This document shows, one piece after another, positions 46,047-55,114 of a stretch of DNA of 64,000 nt. Made by a program: the position numbers and the translations under genes. Origin of the DNA: Rhodanobacter panaciterrae (GTDB lineage: Bacteria > Pseudomonadota > Gammaproteobacteria > Xanthomonadales > Rhodanobacteraceae); assembly GCF_014651895.1 (NCBI RefSeq), contig NZ_BMXT01000002.1, forward strand, positions 186,001 through 250,000, given 5' to 3'. Numbering within the stretch: position 1 is the first letter of the stretch; each line of letters opens with the position of its first letter. Below the pieces are notes generated by a model. The model was given only the letters and a program-made list of their open reading frames with translations. It ran no database searches and was not told the DNA's origin.

Positions 46047-47204
46047 ATGCAAGATACACGGACGATTCTTGCTTGCCTGATAGCCGTCATCGCTTCAACA
46101 GTAGCAATCACCGTGTTGCGTCGATTCGCTCCCACTCTGGGCCTGGTGGATCATCCCAACGAGCGCAAGCATCATGTGGGCAGTGTGCCGCTGGTCGGTG
46201 GCGTTGCCATCTTCATCGGCGTGCTTGCCGGAGCACTCAGCTACGGCCAATTCCATACGTACATAAACACGTTGCTCGGTACTGCCGGGATGCTGGTGTT
46301 GCTCGGTGCACTGGATGATCGCTTCGACTTGAGGGTACGGATTCGGGTGCTGGTACAGACCATGGTGATCCTGATTGTCATCGCCAATACCGGTGTCTAC
46401 ATCCACACGCTGGGCCACATCTTCGGCTATCAAGTGGAGCTGGGCTGGAGCGGCATACCGATCACCGTGATCGCTGTGATCGGCCTGCTGAACGCGTTCA
46501 ACATGATGGACGGCATCGATGGCCTGGCCGGCAGCCTCGCCCTTGTCAGCATCGCCGCCATCGTGCTGTTTGCTGGCACTACACCCTTGCGCGGGTCGCT
46601 GGCACTGGTCGGCCTGCTTGCAGCCGCCGCACTGCCCTATCTCGCCGCCAACCTCGGCTTCATGGGCCGCAAAATCTTCCTGGGCGACGCTGGCAGCATG
46701 GTCATTGGCTACCTGCTGGCGTGGACGTTGATTCGTCTCAGCCAGGCACCCGGCACCCATCTGTCACCGGTCGACGTACTGTGGTGCGTGGCCCTGCCTG
46801 TGCTCGACACGTTGGCAGTGATGTACCGTCGCCTGCGTCAGGGCAAGTCCCCGTTCAAGCCGGACCGCGGACATATCCACCACATCCTGATGGGTGCGGG
46901 TCTCGGCCCACGAGCCACGTTGATTGCACTTGTCGCACTGGCCGCCTCGATCGCCTTCCTCGGCAGCGTGGTGCGATCTCTGCCTCTCGGCTCCGGCTCC
47001 AACCTCGCCGCCTTCTGCATTTTCATGGTCGTCTACATCGCGATTGTCGAACGGACTTGGCTGCGTCAGAGGGCACGCCGGAATCATTTCATCCGCCACT
47101 CTGCCGCAAACGATGCTCATGTGTTCGATTTCATCCGCACACCGTTCCGAAAGCCCGGCGTAGACAACAGGAAGGCAATCACTCGGGGAACCCTCCAGGA
47201 ATAA
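46047..47204 (+). CDS. wecA: Undecaprenyl-phosphate HexNAc-1-phosphate transferase (WecA-like)
   Basis: 385 residues with about 10-11 membrane helices. Family motifs: VDHPNERKHHVGSVPLVGG, LGALDDRFDLRVRIRV (Asp-rich metal site), NAFNMMDGIDGLAG, KIFLGDAGSMVIGYLLAW, and KPDRGHIHH in the cytoplasmic HIHH loop. It starts the lipid-linked repeat unit by placing a HexNAc-1-P, probably GlcNAc, on undecaprenyl phosphate. It is convergent with wbuB and on the opposite strand to the rest of the cluster. Confidence 0.92.
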   Translation: MQDTRTILACLIAVIASTVAITVLRRFAPTLGLVDHPNERKHHVGSVPLVGGVAIFIGVLAGALSYGQFHTYINTLLGTAGMLVLLGALDDRFDLRVRIRVLVQTMVILIVIANTGVYIHTLGHIFGYQVELGWSGIPITVIAVIGLLNAFNMMDGIDGLAGSLALVSIAAIVLFAGTTPLRGSLALVGLLAAAALPYLAANLGFMGRKIFLGDAGSMVIGYLLAWTLIRLSQAPGTHLSPVDVLWCVALPVLDTLAVMYRRLRQGKSPFKPDRGHIHHILMGAGLGPRATLIALVALAASIAFLGSVVRSLPLGSGSNLAAFCIFMVVYIAIVERTWLRQRARRNHFIRHSAANDAHVFDFIRTPFRKPGVDNRKAITRGTLQE

Positions 47205-47257
47205 GGGACCACCTGACGTCTAAAGCCGACTGCTACTCAATGCGTGGACGGTCAAAG

Positions 47258-48493
47258 TCATGGGCGGCCTGTTGGGTTAACGTCGATTACATATTTACTG
47301 TTTACTGATCTCAGTGCGGCAACAATTCGGCTCACGGCACTTGCAGAAGAGTACCTCCTCTCTGCCAGCTCCTTGCCTCGATGTGCCATCTGGCTCCGCA
47401 GTTCCGGCGAATCCAGCAATCTTTCTGCCAGTTTGCTCAACTGATGTTGTGCATCGCCAACACAGACGTAACCGACGCCCTCGGTGTCGATGATCTGTTT
47501 GAGATCATTTCCCGCATTGATTCGAGCCAGCACTGGCAAGCCTGCCCGCAGATAAGTCAAAAGCTTGCCAGGGATGTTATGCGTGGTATGTCGTGGGTCG
47601 AGCGCGATCAAGCCCACATGGCACTGTGCTAACAGGCCTGGAATCGATTTCGAGTCGATCTCGTCCATGAACATTACATGGCGCAGATCATGGCTATTCG
47701 CATATTCACGCAAGCGCTCCACCTCGCTACCACGCCCCACGAAAAGAAACCCCGTGTCATTGCGATCACGTAAATCTTCTGCCAGCTCCAACAGGCAATC
47801 CATTCCCTGCGCGGCCCCCATATTGCCCGCATAGACAAAAACCGTCTTTCCAGCAAGTGGTGTCTCCTGCAATGAAACTGGGCACTCGGCATCGATCAGG
47901 TCGGACAACCAATTGTCCAGCACCTCGATACGAGGATTGCCTCGAGTGGCAGTTGCCTTGACGAGCGGGACATTGCTCGGCGTCTGCACGCCGATCACAT
48001 CGGCGATTTGGTACTGGTAACGCTCAATTTGTTTGAAAAAACGATACGCCAGTCCGCGTCGCATGATGCCCGCGTCCACCGCCCAGTCAGGAAACAGGTC
48101 ACGCAGGATCAGATAGCTTCTGATGCCAAGACGCCGCCTCAACCGATGCACCATCGGCCCAAGAAAGATCGTCGGTGAATACCAGATCACGCCACTCCAT
48201 GATTCCTTGGCTAATGGGCTCCGTAACAGGCCTCGATATAGCAAAAAGGGTAGCAACAGTTCAGCCAGTACCCGCCGTACATAGCCGATATCCTTGGTGC
48301 GAAACGCCTTGACCCGAAGCACCTCCACGCCATCCAAATTCTCAATGGTCCAAGAGCGATTCAGCTCCGGCGCTGGCACCACTACCGTTGGCTGATGCCC
48401 CTGCCGGGCAAACTCGATCGCCAAGTCATGCATCTGCAATGCTGCGGAGATACGTGCAGGGACGTACGTGTCAACGATGATCAGGATACGCAT
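47258..48493 (-). CDS. wbuB: Glycosyltransferase family 4, WbuB-like (L-FucNAc transferase)
   Basis: 411 residues from ATG 48493 (a TTG start at 48514 is possible). It is a GT-B enzyme opening MRILIIVDTYVPARISAALQMHDLA, with VFVYAGNMGAAQGMDCLLELA and the C-terminal nucleotide-site region PGKLLTYLRAGLPVLARINAGNDLKQIIDTEGVGYVC. This resembles WbuB, the L-fucosaminyltransferase encoded with FnlABC. It lies 44 nt after fnlC, supporting that donor sugar. Confidence 0.85.
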   Translation of the reverse strand: MRILIIVDTYVPARISAALQMHDLAIEFARQGHQPTVVVPAPELNRSWTIENLDGVEVLRVKAFRTKDIGYVRRVLAELLLPFLLYRGLLRSPLAKESWSGVIWYSPTIFLGPMVHRLRRRLGIRSYLILRDLFPDWAVDAGIMRRGLAYRFFKQIERYQYQIADVIGVQTPSNVPLVKATATRGNPRIEVLDNWLSDLIDAECPVSLQETPLAGKTVFVYAGNMGAAQGMDCLLELAEDLRDRNDTGFLFVGRGSEVERLREYANSHDLRHVMFMDEIDSKSIPGLLAQCHVGLIALDPRHTTHNIPGKLLTYLRAGLPVLARINAGNDLKQIIDTEGVGYVCVGDAQHQLSKLAERLLDSPELRSQMAHRGKELAERRYSSASAVSRIVAALRSVNSKYVIDVNPTGRP

Positions 48494-48536
48494 CCGACAC
48501 CCATTGACGCGCAAAAATCAGGCCCAATGCAGTCGC

Positions 48537-49667
48537 TCATGGTTTCTTCCAGACAACCCGATTCACGTAATCCACATAGCTGTGGATGATGCGCACAACT
48601 TTCTCGGACACATTCGGCATGCTGTAGTCGGCAACCTGCTGCAGCATGCGCTGCGCTCCCGTCGGCTGTAACTCCAAAATCACCAGCGCCTGCATTACGC
48701 GCTCCACGTTCATGCCGACCATCATCACCGCGGCCTCCTCCATGCCCTCGGGCCGTTCATGCGCCTCGCGCAGATTGAGTGCGCGGAAATTGAGTATCGA
48801 CGCCTCCTCGTTGATGGTACCGCTATCGGACAACACGGCCATGGACAACAACTGCAGCTTCACGTAGTCGGTAAAACCTAGCGGCTTCAGCAATTGAATC
48901 CGAGAATCCAATGTGTAGCCCATACTGTCGAAACGCTTGCGCGTGCGCGGGTGCGTCGAGACGATGATAGGCATGCCATAGCGCTGCGCCACCGCGTTGA
49001 GTACCTCAACGAGGTGGGCACAATTCTCATCCGACTCGACATTTTCCTCGCGGTGGGCACTGACCACGAAATAGCACCCTTCCTGCAGACCAAGTCGCGC
49101 AAGCACATTGGACGCCTCGATCTGATTCGCGTAGTAGTTCAGCACTTCGCACATCGGGCTACCGGTCTTGATCACCATGTCCGGCGATAGTCCTTCGCGC
49201 AGCAGGTACTCACGCGCAATATCGCTATAGGTCAGATTGATGTCTGCCGTATGATCGACGATGCGCCGATTGATCTCTTCTGGCACACGCATATCGAAGC
49301 AACGATTACCCGCTTCCATGTGGAAGGTAGGGATCTTGCGACGCTTGGCCGGGATCACCGCCAGACAGCTATTGGTATCGCCCAAAACCAGCACCGCATC
49401 TGGCCTCACTTCGGCCAGCACCTGATCCACGGCAATAATTACCTTCCCGATGGTCTCCGCCCCGCTGGCGCCGGCTGCCTCCAGGAAGTGATCCGGTTTA
49501 CGGATTCCCATGTCGTCAAAAAAAATGCCGTTGAGTTCGTAGTCGTAGTTCTGCCCCGTGTGGATAAGCACGTGCTCGCAGCACTCGTCCAGCTTGGCCA
49601 GTACACGCGACAGCCGGATGATTTCGGGGCGCGTTCCGACAATCGTCGCAACTTTCAACTTTTTCAT
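48537..49667 (-). CDS. fnlC: UDP-N-acetyl sugar 2-epimerase, FnlC/WbjD-like
   Basis: 376 residues from ATG 49667, the start matching the family (MKKLKVATIVGTRPEIIRLS). An upstream ATG at 49703 overlaps the methyltransferase stop (ATGA) and would add 12 residues through translational coupling. WecB-type motifs: LIHTGQNYDYELNGIFF, VLGDTNSCLAVIPAKRRKIPTFHMEAGNRC, EEINRRIVDHTADINLTYS, VSAHREENVES and LLSMAVLSDSGTINEEASILN. With FnlA and FnlB it produces UDP-L-FucNAc by C2 epimerisation. Confidence 0.9.
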   Translation of the reverse strand: MKKLKVATIVGTRPEIIRLSRVLAKLDECCEHVLIHTGQNYDYELNGIFFDDMGIRKPDHFLEAAGASGAETIGKVIIAVDQVLAEVRPDAVLVLGDTNSCLAVIPAKRRKIPTFHMEAGNRCFDMRVPEEINRRIVDHTADINLTYSDIAREYLLREGLSPDMVIKTGSPMCEVLNYYANQIEASNVLARLGLQEGCYFVVSAHREENVESDENCAHLVEVLNAVAQRYGMPIIVSTHPRTRKRFDSMGYTLDSRIQLLKPLGFTDYVKLQLLSMAVLSDSGTINEEASILNFRALNLREAHERPEGMEEAAVMMVGMNVERVMQALVILELQPTGAQRMLQQVADYSMPNVSEKVVRIIHSYVDYVNRVVWKKP

Positions 49668-49699
49668 ATTGGACTCATTGGGCTTAATCACGCACGTGC

Positions 49700-50449
49700 T
49701 CATGAATGAGCCATGTTCCTGGCTTGCAGGACAAAACTATCCCGGCGGCAGCTTTTTATGAAAAGAAGTCGCCTGGCCTTGGATACGAACTCCTCCTCGC
49801 CTCGGGTATGTGCCGTCACCCGCCAGCCACGGCTTTCGAAGAAATCCAACCATTCGGCCGTCGCACGAAACCGCACACCCACACCGAATGTATTGGCCTT
49901 CAAGGATGGAATGATCCGTGCCACAAGGTTACCGACACTCGAAAGGATGCGACTGCTAGTGATCACATAGATCAGCTTTCCCGAAAGATTCGAGATATAG
50001 GAGTCGTATATGTATTCATTGACAAACAAGTGAACTGGCTGATTGCGCCAGGCTTCAAGCGCCGTGCCCTGCAATTGCGCCGTCGACTTATCAGTGGGAC
50101 CCACCAAATGATGCAGGATCAAATTAAAGCAGACCACGCTCTCATCACCGAAAACAGGTGGCTGGAGTGCATCGCTCTGAATTGCCTCGATTCCCAGCTT
50201 CTTGCACTGCTCGATAGAGGTGTCATCCAGATCGATGACCCGTGTGGGGATACCGAGCAAACCTGTAACGGCCGCAGCAAAGAAGCCGCATCCTCCACCG
50301 ACATCGACGACGCGATCAGCAGCACCCACTTTCACATATGGAGTGCACATGAGCTCAAAGTGCTTGACTTGTGTATCGACAAAAAGGTCGTGATAGAACT
50401 CCTTGACCTGCACATTTGCTAGCTTCCGCTGAATAACGGGCTGTGCCAT
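49700..50449 (-). CDS. Class I SAM-dependent methyltransferase
   Basis: 249 residues from ATG 50449 (GGAG upstream). SAM motif I DRVVDVGGGCGFFAAAVTGL, then TRVIDLDDTSIEQCKKLGIEAIQSDAL and FNLILHHLVG. The central part is unusual and the C-terminus is basic. It lies between fnlB and fnlC, so it probably modifies a sugar of the repeat unit or a lipid-linked intermediate (O-methylation). The target is not known. Confidence 0.75.
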   Translation of the reverse strand: MAQPVIQRKLANVQVKEFYHDLFVDTQVKHFELMCTPYVKVGAADRVVDVGGGCGFFAAAVTGLLGIPTRVIDLDDTSIEQCKKLGIEAIQSDALQPPVFGDESVVCFNLILHHLVGPTDKSTAQLQGTALEAWRNQPVHLFVNEYIYDSYISNLSGKLIYVITSSRILSSVGNLVARIIPSLKANTFGVGVRFRATAEWLDFFESRGWRVTAHTRGEEEFVSKARRLLFIKSCRRDSFVLQARNMAHS

Positions 50450-50585
50450 GAAATTTACTCCGTCAAGGAACATCCAACTGTTTCATATACTGCGGTCTGT
50501 GTACTCGGACCGACAAATTGCAAAATTCGATATGGCAAATTGAAGCTTGCTGAAATTCCTTTGCATTTTGAGATCATGCAGGAAG

Positions 50586-51692
50586 TCAAACCGGGCTGGA
50601 AATCGTGTCGGGCCTGGTTCGATCGAAGATCTCGTTGGCCCACAACATCACCACCATCTCATCGTCACCCGTATTGGTAATGTCGTGTGCCCAGCCGGGG
50701 ATGGTCTCGACGATTACCGGCTGCTCACCCGAGGTATCCAGTTCGTACCGTTCATTTGTGAGGATGTGGCGGAATCGGAAGCGTGCCGTACCCTTGATGA
50801 CCAGAAATTTTTCGGTCTTGCTGTGATGATAGTGACCACCACGCGTGATACCCGGATGTGCGGTGAAGAACGAGAATTGCCCGGAATCCTTAGTCTTCAG
50901 CATTTCGACAAACACACCCCGCGGGTCACCGTACTTCAGTACCCCGTAACTGAACGCTTCCGTAGGCAGGTAGCTCACATAAGTGGCATACAACGCACGC
51001 ACAAAACCCTCGCCCACGCGCTCGGTGACCAGGTTCTGACGCACTACACCAAAGGCTTCGATCTGCCGCACTATCTCGCCGACAGTCGCTGTATAGACCG
51101 GGCCGGCTTCAAGCATGGCCGCACCCTGCGGCGGCTCGGACAGAAAGCGCAGAAACTCAGCCACCACGTCGTCCACATACACCAGCCGCACCTGCGCAGC
51201 AGGGTCATCGACCCGGATTGGTAAGCCATGCGCCGTGTTATGGCAAAACGTCGCCACCGCCGAGTTGTAGTTGGGCCGGCTCCACTTACCGAAAACATTT
51301 GCTAGTCGATACAGCCCTACCCCTGCGCCACTTTGCTCGGCATAGTCCGTCAGGTGCCTCTCGGCAGCGCGCTTGCTCGATCCGTAGGCATTGTCTCGCT
51401 CGGCCTGAATCGAAGAGGCAAATGCCACCGGTATCGCGCGCGCCGTAGCACGCAATAGCCTGCACAATCGTGCGGTAAAGTCTGCATTGCCTGCAGTAAA
51501 TTCGGCTGGATCCTGCGGTCGGTTTACGCCGGCAAGATGCACCACCGCATCCGCCTTGGCGATGACTTGTGCCAGCTCAAGCTCATCCGTAGCACGGGTC
51601 ACCGGCAGTACTTCGAAGTCCTTCTGTTCGGACAACGCTACACGGAGGTTCTTGCCAATAAAGCCGTCGGCCCCGGTAATCAATACCTTCAT
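50586..51692 (-). CDS. fnlB: Nucleotide-sugar reductase, FnlB/WbjC-like
   Basis: 368 residues: an N-terminal NAD(P)-binding SDR domain (MKVLITGADGFIGKNLRVAL) with SSIQAERDNAYGSSKRAAE and a C-terminal cupin domain (SFFTAHPGITRGGHYHHSKTEKFLVIKG). This fusion is the WbjC/FnlB architecture. It carries out the C3 epimerisation/C4 reduction steps from FnlA's product toward UDP-L-FucNAc. It starts 3 nt after the fnlA stop. Confidence 0.92.
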   Translation of the reverse strand: MKVLITGADGFIGKNLRVALSEQKDFEVLPVTRATDELELAQVIAKADAVVHLAGVNRPQDPAEFTAGNADFTARLCRLLRATARAIPVAFASSIQAERDNAYGSSKRAAERHLTDYAEQSGAGVGLYRLANVFGKWSRPNYNSAVATFCHNTAHGLPIRVDDPAAQVRLVYVDDVVAEFLRFLSEPPQGAAMLEAGPVYTATVGEIVRQIEAFGVVRQNLVTERVGEGFVRALYATYVSYLPTEAFSYGVLKYGDPRGVFVEMLKTKDSGQFSFFTAHPGITRGGHYHHSKTEKFLVIKGTARFRFRHILTNERYELDTSGEQPVIVETIPGWAHDITNTGDDEMVVMLWANEIFDRTRPDTISSPV

Positions 51693-51695
51693 GGA

Positions 51696-52730
51696 TCAGT
51701 CCACCGGCCTGGCTGTGCGACCCGCGATCAGGTCGCGGATGAAGTTCAGCTTCAGAAGGAGCTTCTTCATCCCTTCCACATCCAGCTGCTCCGTGTTGTG
51801 CGACGTGTAGTCCTCGCTAAGACTGATCTTCGCTTCGCCGTGTTCCACGAACTTACCGTAATTGAGATCGCGCAGGTCCGCGGGGATGCGAAAGTAGCCT
51901 GCCAAGTCGTCAGTACGTGCATGTTCTTCTCGACTCAGCAAAGTCTCGTGCAGCTTTTCGCCATGACGGGTACCGATGACATCGATCGGGTGGTCTGGAC
52001 GACCCAGCAAGTCAAACATTGCACGCGCCAATACATCGAGTGTCGCTGCCGGCGCCTTCTGTACAAAGATATCGCCATTGACACCGTGCTCGAACGCATA
52101 GAGCACCAAATCGACAGCATCATCCAGCGTCATCATGAAACGAGTCATGGCGGGATCGGTGATTGTCAGCGGCCTCCCGGCCTGCATCTGCTCCACGAAC
52201 AGCGGAATCACGGATCCACGCGAGGCCATCACATTACCGTAGCGCGTGCCGCAAATAGTAGTGCGCGCGGGATCGACGACGCGTGATTTCGCTACGAACA
52301 CCTTCTCCATCATTGCTTTGGAGATGCCCATGGCATTGATCGGATAGACCGCCTTGTCGGTGCTCAGGCAAATCACCTTGCGCACGCCGCACTGAATCGC
52401 AGCCTCGACCACGTTCTCCGTACCAAGCACATTGGTCTTGACCGCTTCCATGGGATGGAACTCGCACGACGGAACCTGTTTAAGCGCCGCCGCATGGAAT
52501 ACGTAATCCACCCCCCGCATGACATTCATCACGCTCTGAGGGTCGCGTACGTCGCCAATATAAAATTTCAATTTATCATTTACATATATCTTGCGTTGAT
52601 CGTCTTGCTTCTTTTCGTCTCTACTGAAAATGCGTATCTCTTTGATGCCAGTATCAAGAAAGCGACGAAGCACCGCATTTCCGAATGACCCTGTCCCACC
52701 AGTAATTAGCAATACGCCATCTTCGAACAC
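51696..52730 (-). CDS. fnlA: UDP-GlcNAc 4,6-dehydratase/5-epimerase, FnlA/WbjB-like
   Basis: 344 residues from GTG 52730 with a good site (AGGGAG, 6-nt spacer). It is a polysaccharide-biosynthesis SDR: VLLITGGTGSFGNAVLRRFL, IGDVRDPQSVMNVMRGVDYVFHAAALKQVP, CLSTDKAVYPINAMGISKAMMEKV (Met in place of the usual catalytic Tyr of the YxxxK motif, as in WbjB/CapE relatives) and TRFMMTLDDAVDLVLYAF. First step from UDP-GlcNAc to UDP-L-FucNAc. Confidence 0.92.
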   Translation of the reverse strand: MFEDGVLLITGGTGSFGNAVLRRFLDTGIKEIRIFSRDEKKQDDQRKIYVNDKLKFYIGDVRDPQSVMNVMRGVDYVFHAAALKQVPSCEFHPMEAVKTNVLGTENVVEAAIQCGVRKVICLSTDKAVYPINAMGISKAMMEKVFVAKSRVVDPARTTICGTRYGNVMASRGSVIPLFVEQMQAGRPLTITDPAMTRFMMTLDDAVDLVLYAFEHGVNGDIFVQKAPAATLDVLARAMFDLLGRPDHPIDVIGTRHGEKLHETLLSREEHARTDDLAGYFRIPADLRDLNYGKFVEHGEAKISLSEDYTSHNTEQLDVEGMKKLLLKLNFIRDLIAGRTARPVD

Positions 52731-52789
52731 GACAATCTCCCTAACGTAAATTGCACCAAAATTTCAAGTACAGCACACTCAATTCAAAT

Positions 52790-54073
52790 TCACTTTGCCC
52801 ATCTTAATTTAGAATGAGCAATCAAATACATTATACCCAACATTAGACATACAGTTACCAAACCATTATTTATAAGCTGCATGGGTCCAGCAGATACCCA
52901 TGATGCCAAAATAAATGATAAGAAAGCATAACCAACCAACTCAGGAATTGTTGTTTTTGAACGAGAAATCATCCAAAAAGTTACTTTTGAATAAAATAGA
53001 GAAAGGAAAAATGGAAAAACAAATACACCCATATATCCCCAGTTATAAACGACTGATGTCCACATCGATATAGGTACGGTCCCACGATCCGAGCCATATA
53101 AAATTTCGTGAATCTTATTTGATAAATGCGTCCCATGCTCTCCGGGCAAAATGCTCATCAAATCATCAGCCCAATCAGACCCATACTGAACAGGCAGATG
53201 ATATGTATAACGAAACCCAAAAATAGATCCTATTTGCTGCTCGGAAAAGATGCGGCTGAGTAACTCACCCGCATCATCGGAAATTGTATTTCCGCCGGAT
53301 CGGCCTAGTGCCAAGCTCATATAAGAAAATAATACAAAAAATCCAATGACCGTGAAAATCACTTCTACACGTCCAATCGTTATTTTCCCGCGCGCAATAA
53401 AACCCTTAAGCAAAAATGCGACTATAACAAATCCTACAAAGAATGCACGCTGACCAGTACCGAGCAGTGAGAATACAACAGGGATTAATAGAATAACTGA
53501 AACAAAGCGCACGAAAAACAATGATCGTGATAATTTTCGAATGATCATAACAATGGAAAGATATGACCAGGGCAATAAAATATTTTTGAATTGATTAAAA
53601 TATCCCGGCGCATAATATTTTGAGCCCGAGTAGGAAGCCAAGCGCATGTCCGTTATGTTTACATTCTCAGCCCCACTACCCAACACAAGGAGAAGTACGT
53701 TATAACCGACCAAGTAAAAATATATAAATGATGCAACTATTGAAATGATGAAAATACAAGTCGAGATTTGTAAATCCGCGCGGGAATGCGTAATTACTGT
53801 TTCCGAACAAAATCTCGACCACGCGGTGCGCAACTTAAAGCCGGCTGAAAAAAGCACGCTAAAAATAAGATATAACATCGCTGTAATAATTATTAATTCA
53901 GCATGTGCAACATCCTCAGCACGATTTAAATCAAGCTGGAATAAGATACCGACTCCCATCACGCCATTAAACCAAATAAACAAATTGTGTGGACACATCC
54001 ACCCGCTTCGTCTAAGCATAAATAAATTTATGCCACAGACCAAAACGAAAAATGTTAATAAAAAAGCGTTCAT
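52790..54073 (-). CDS. wzy: O-antigen/polysaccharide polymerase (Wzy-like)
   Basis: 427 residues, strongly hydrophobic with about 10-12 membrane helices and a large periplasmic loop near residues 255-330 (SEQQIGSIFGFRYTYHLPVQYGSDWADDLMSILPGEHGTHLSNKI). There is no soluble catalytic domain. This is the topology of Wzy. Codon use and base composition are distinctly AT-rich. The name rests on topology and position beside wzx and a GT2, since Wzy sequences are hardly conserved. Its ATG is 2 nt after the GT2 stop. Confidence 0.78.
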   Translation of the reverse strand: MNAFLLTFFVLVCGINLFMLRRSGWMCPHNLFIWFNGVMGVGILFQLDLNRAEDVAHAELIIITAMLYLIFSVLFSAGFKLRTAWSRFCSETVITHSRADLQISTCIFIISIVASFIYFYLVGYNVLLLVLGSGAENVNITDMRLASYSGSKYYAPGYFNQFKNILLPWSYLSIVMIIRKLSRSLFFVRFVSVILLIPVVFSLLGTGQRAFFVGFVIVAFLLKGFIARGKITIGRVEVIFTVIGFFVLFSYMSLALGRSGGNTISDDAGELLSRIFSEQQIGSIFGFRYTYHLPVQYGSDWADDLMSILPGEHGTHLSNKIHEILYGSDRGTVPISMWTSVVYNWGYMGVFVFPFFLSLFYSKVTFWMISRSKTTIPELVGYAFLSFILASWVSAGPMQLINNGLVTVCLMLGIMYLIAHSKLRWAK

Positions 54074-54075
54074 AG

Positions 54076-54993
54076 CTATCGGCCAGAAAAATGTCTAAAC
54101 ATTATATTACGCAGCCAAAATCCTAGTCGCGTTGAATGAGTGAAGATTCGAATTCTATCCTTGAAGGGAATTCGTCTAGTCAACAAAACGATGTGCCACC
54201 AACCTAGATATTTAGCGATCTCCACAACAATTTCGCGAAGAAGTTGCTTTTCTGCAACCGGTGGTAGTTGAGAACCGCACAAATTGTAGAATTGAAGGTA
54301 AGCGCGCGATCTAACCCAAATCATATTTTTATACTGCTGGAAATTATCGTCGCGCCTGTGCGAATTGCCTTCATGTATACGGTAATTTAGGCCCACCTTA
54401 CCAACATGAGCTATTTCGCAAGGAATGTATTTCAAATGCAACCAGATCCACGTATCTTCGTTAGGCAAATTTCCAGGGAGTGGAAATATTTTGTCGGCAT
54501 AGCTTCTCGTGAGCATAATTGCTCCACCTGATGGGCTACCTCGTCCCTCAGCCTTGGGTATAATAATATTGTTGTATTTTGGGTTATCTGAAAACATTCG
54601 CAATTTACAAAATGAAGCAGCACACTCTTGGCCTAATTTGTCAGAATCAGTGCGTGACAACTTCAGAGCACTTGCCCGTTCGGAAAGTACGGCAGGTAAT
54701 AGAATGTCATCTCCGCCCATTAAGCAGACACAATCACCGCTGGAAATTGCATATGCCAAATTTATCGCATTATTTTTTCCCTTAACACGGTTCTTTTCGA
54801 CGGTTAATTTACAATTGCTGTTTGCGCATTTAATTTCATTGATAATATCCAAAGTTCGGTCAGTTGAATAATCATCCACCACTATCAAATGAACGAAAAT
54901 ATTTGAATCGTAATCATAAGACAAGACGGAAAGTATCGCATCTTTGATATATTTTTCTTCGTTATACACGGGCATTAAGATGTCGATATTCAT
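54076..54993 (-). CDS. Glycosyltransferase family 2
   Basis: 305 residues. GT-A start MNIDILMPVYNEEKYIKDAI, VVDDYSTDRTLDI, the DxD-like DGG/DD region SSGDCVCLMGGDDILLP, and PNEDTWIWLHLKYIP acceptor region. It is AT-rich like wzy. It transfers one sugar of the repeat unit on the cytoplasmic face of the membrane; donor unknown. Confidence 0.88.
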   Translation of the reverse strand: MNIDILMPVYNEEKYIKDAILSVLSYDYDSNIFVHLIVVDDYSTDRTLDIINEIKCANSNCKLTVEKNRVKGKNNAINLAYAISSGDCVCLMGGDDILLPAVLSERASALKLSRTDSDKLGQECAASFCKLRMFSDNPKYNNIIIPKAEGRGSPSGGAIMLTRSYADKIFPLPGNLPNEDTWIWLHLKYIPCEIAHVGKVGLNYRIHEGNSHRRDDNFQQYKNMIWVRSRAYLQFYNLCGSQLPPVAEKQLLREIVVEIAKYLGWWHIVLLTRRIPFKDRIRIFTHSTRLGFWLRNIMFRHFSGR

Positions 54994-55035
54994 TCACTAT
55001 CTCGCGTTTATCTCTGAACTGATATTTTTCTAACT

Positions 55036-55073
55036 AAATAAGAAACTCCTCGCAGCATTATCGCCACGAAGAG
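55036..55073 (-). terminator. Possible terminator between the exported TIM-barrel gene and the GT2
   Basis: On the - strand CTCTTCGTGG (55064-55073) pairs with CTGCGAGGAG (55046-55055) in a 10-bp stem including wobble pairs, followed by TTTCTTATTT. It would divide the - strand block unless antitermination occurs. Confidence 0.5.
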
Positions 55074-55114
55074 CTAATAGTTAGGCGCATGCGCGTCCTA
55101 TTTACCGCGTCATG